A stretch of DNA of 32,009 nt, taken from contig JAHZHK010000023.1 in assembly GCA_019420325.1 (NCBI GenBank), positions 1 to 32,009 of the forward strand, written 5' to 3'. This DNA comes from Coriobacteriaceae bacterium. GTDB lineage: Bacteria > Actinomycetota > Coriobacteriia > Coriobacteriales > UMGS124. A model generated the notes under the pieces. That model was not told the DNA's origin, ran no database searches, and was given only the letters and a program-made list of their open reading frames with translations. Made by a program: the position numbers and the translations under genes. How positions within the stretch are numbered: position 1 is the first letter of the stretch; every line of letters starts with the position of its first letter. Of this stretch, positions 30,473 to 32,009 are shown in pieces.

Positions 30473-32009
30473 GTGGCTGACGATTCTAACAACATGAACG
30501 AGGGTGTGGGCCTGCCTGACGACCTGCGCCGCCTCATGGCGCGCGCTGAGGAGGATGCGTCGTCGGGTGAAGAGTACGATCCCGATGCTCCCGACGAGAC
30601 GGGTGAAGAGGAAACCGAAGAGGAGGACGACGAGGAGCTCGAGGCAGGCATAGAGGACATTGCCCCTGCCCAGCTTCAGCTTACCGAGTTCGGCGGAGAG
30701 ATGGAGCAGTCGTTCATCGAGTACTCGATGAGCGTCATTACCGCACGTGCCCTTCCTGACGTGCGTGACGGTTTGAAACCGGTGCACCGCCGCATCCTGT
30801 ACGCCATGAACGAGGCGGGCATCTTCCCCAACAAGCCCCATAAGAAGTCGGCATGGACCGTCGGCGAAGTTATCGGTAAGTACCACCCCCACGGTGACTC
30901 CGCCGTCTACGACGCCATGGTGCGTCAGGCCCAGTGGTTCTCCATGCGCGTGCCGCTGGTAGACGGCCATGGCAACTTCGGCAACATCGACGGCGACTCT
31001 GCGGCAGCCATGCGTTACACCGAGTCGCGCCTGGCCAAGCCCGCTATGGAGCTCCTGCGCGACCTGAACAAGGACACCGTGGACTGGCAGCCCAACTACG
31101 ATGAGTCGCTCCATGAGCCCACGGTGCTTCCCGCCCGCTTCCCCAACTTGCTCGTCAACGGCTCTGCCGGCATCGCCGTCGGTATGGCGACCAACGTCGC
31201 TCCTCACAACCTCGGCGAGGCCATCGACGCCACCTGCATGCTCATCGACAACCCCGATGCCACGGTCGACGAGCTCATGACCGTCATGCCCGGTCCTGAC
31301 TTCCCCACCGGCGCCATCATCATGGGTTCCGACGGTATTCGTGACGCCTATGAGACTGGCCGCGGCTCGCTCACCGTGCGTGCCAAGGCTCATGTCGAGA
31401 CGAGCAAGACGGGTCGCAACAAGCTTGTGTTTACCGAGTTCCCCTACACGGTGAACAAGGGCATGCTGCAGGAGAAGATTGCCCAGCTCGTTAATGAGAA
31501 GCGCATCGAGGGTGTCGCCGACATGCGCGACGAGTCCAACCGCAAGGGTCTGCGCCTGGTCATCGAGCTCAAGAACTCCGCCGTGCCCGAGGTCGTACTC
31601 AACAACCTCTACAAGCACACCTCTCTTCAGACCACGTTCGGCTGCAACCATCTGGCGCTCGTCAACGGCGTGCCCAAGCAGCTGAGCCTGCGCGAGATGT
31701 TGCAGTACTACATTGACCACCAGGTCGATGTCGTCACGAGGCGCACACGCTATGACCTTGCAAAGGCCCAGGCCCGCGCCCATATTCTCGAGGGCCTGCT
31801 CATGGCGCTCGACAACATCGACGAGGTCATCAACATCATCCGCTCCTCGCGCACCGACGTCGAGGCTTCCGAGCGCATGATTTCTCGTTTTGGTTTCACC
31901 ACCGAACAGACCGCAGCCATCCTCGAGATGCGCCTGAAGCGCCTCACTGGTCTCGAGCGCGACAAGATTCAGGAAGAGCTGGACGGCCTGCGCCGCGCCA
32001 TCGCCTACT
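30473..32009 (+). CDS. gyrA: DNA gyrase subunit A, N-terminal part (runs off the window)
   Basis: The first 512 codons from GTG 30473, with AAAGG 7 nt upstream. GyrA carries the breakage-reunion activity. The quinolone-resistance region reads KYHPHGDSAVYD (S143 and D147, equal to E. coli S83 and D87, sensitive type). The catalytic tyrosine is Y182 in AAMRYTE. GSAGIAVGMATN and later tower-region sequence are normal. Compared with E. coli numbering everything is shifted by exactly 60, because residues 1-76 include an extra acidic stretch (EEETEEEDDEELEAG). It follows gyrB across the hairpin repeats; the stop codon lies outside the window. Confidence 0.96.
   Translation, partial: MADDSNNMNEGVGLPDDLRRLMARAEEDASSGEEYDPDAPDETGEEETEEEDDEELEAGIEDIAPAQLQLTEFGGEMEQSFIEYSMSVITARALPDVRDGLKPVHRRILYAMNEAGIFPNKPHKKSAWTVGEVIGKYHPHGDSAVYDAMVRQAQWFSMRVPLVDGHGNFGNIDGDSAAAMRYTESRLAKPAMELLRDLNKDTVDWQPNYDESLHEPTVLPARFPNLLVNGSAGIAVGMATNVAPHNLGEAIDATCMLIDNPDATVDELMTVMPGPDFPTGAIIMGSDGIRDAYETGRGSLTVRAKAHVETSKTGRNKLVFTEFPYTVNKGMLQEKIAQLVNEKRIEGVADMRDESNRKGLRLVIELKNSAVPEVVLNNLYKHTSLQTTFGCNHLALVNGVPKQLSLREMLQYYIDHQVDVVTRRTRYDLAKAQARAHILEGLLMALDNIDEVINIIRSSRTDVEASERMISRFGFTTEQTAAILEMRLKRLTGLERDKIQEELDGLRRAIAY

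Noticed and set aside
30221..31783. 520-codon open frame on the minus strand
   Set aside because: Antisense to gyrA and running into the hairpin repeats. No domain seen; gyrA explains the coding signal.
1..32009. CRISPR arrays, insertion sequences, prophage or integrase genes
   Set aside because: I saw no regularly spaced repeats with unique spacers, no transposase or integrase motifs, and no target-site duplications. The window looks like core chromosome.

Overview
The window is a chromosomal origin region of a high-GC Gram-positive bacterium. The gene order rpmH-rnpA-yidD-yidC-jag-rsmG-parA-parB on one side and dnaA-dnaN-recF-DUF721-gyrB-gyrA on the other is the classic origin neighbourhood. 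The paired WYL regulators, the DUF721 gene between recF and gyrB, and GC-rich coding with an AT-rich dip near position 21,700 suggest an actinobacterium. My best guess is class Coriobacteriia (Olsenella/Atopobium/Collinsella relatives). That placement is inference, with no database search behind it.

Layout. Positions 1-6,000 carry, on the minus strand, tRNA-Lys, two tandem TrkA-type potassium regulators, a large membrane M28-peptidase-like protein with a very long disordered insertion, and a single-pass membrane protein. Positions 6,088-8,059 (plus) encode two overlapping WYL-type regulators. Positions 8,060-11,242 (minus) hold a candidate small RNA and a DinG-type exonuclease/helicase. Positions 11,325-12,592 (plus) encode a tail-anchored protein of unknown function and a flavodoxin-like protein. 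Positions 12,709-14,573 (minus) carry ddl and a Q/P-rich three-TM protein, and 14,681-15,721 (plus) is rlmN. From 15,847 to 21,511 everything is on the minus strand: a small membrane protein, parB, parA, rsmG, then jag, yidC, yidD, rnpA and rpmH. An AT-rich gap (21,512-21,922) is the likely oriC. From 21,923 to the window end everything is on the plus strand: a GHKL-ATPase/winged-helix protein, dnaA, dnaN, recF, a DUF721 (DciA-like) gene, gyrB and a truncated gyrA.

How it fits together. Transcription diverges from the oriC gap, so genes on both sides run with the replication forks. ParA/ParB and four parS sites (two perfect 16-mers, two near-perfect) spread over about 15 kb form the segregation system. 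One parS covers the predicted parAB transcription start. DnaA, the beta clamp, RecF, the DUF721 helicase-loader candidate and gyrase form the replication set.

Most unusual points: (1) a GHKL-ATPase-linker-winged-helix protein sits three bases upstream of dnaA and probably shares its operon; (2) the origin lacks good canonical DnaA boxes but is full of TTTTCAACA-type repeats, which recur inside and after dnaA; (3) DnaA domain IV has substitutions in the DNA-recognition region (NHST instead of DHST, plus others), which may be the counterpart of the altered boxes; (4) long REP-like hairpin repeats separate gyrB and gyrA; (5) GyrA has a 60-residue acidic N-terminal extension.
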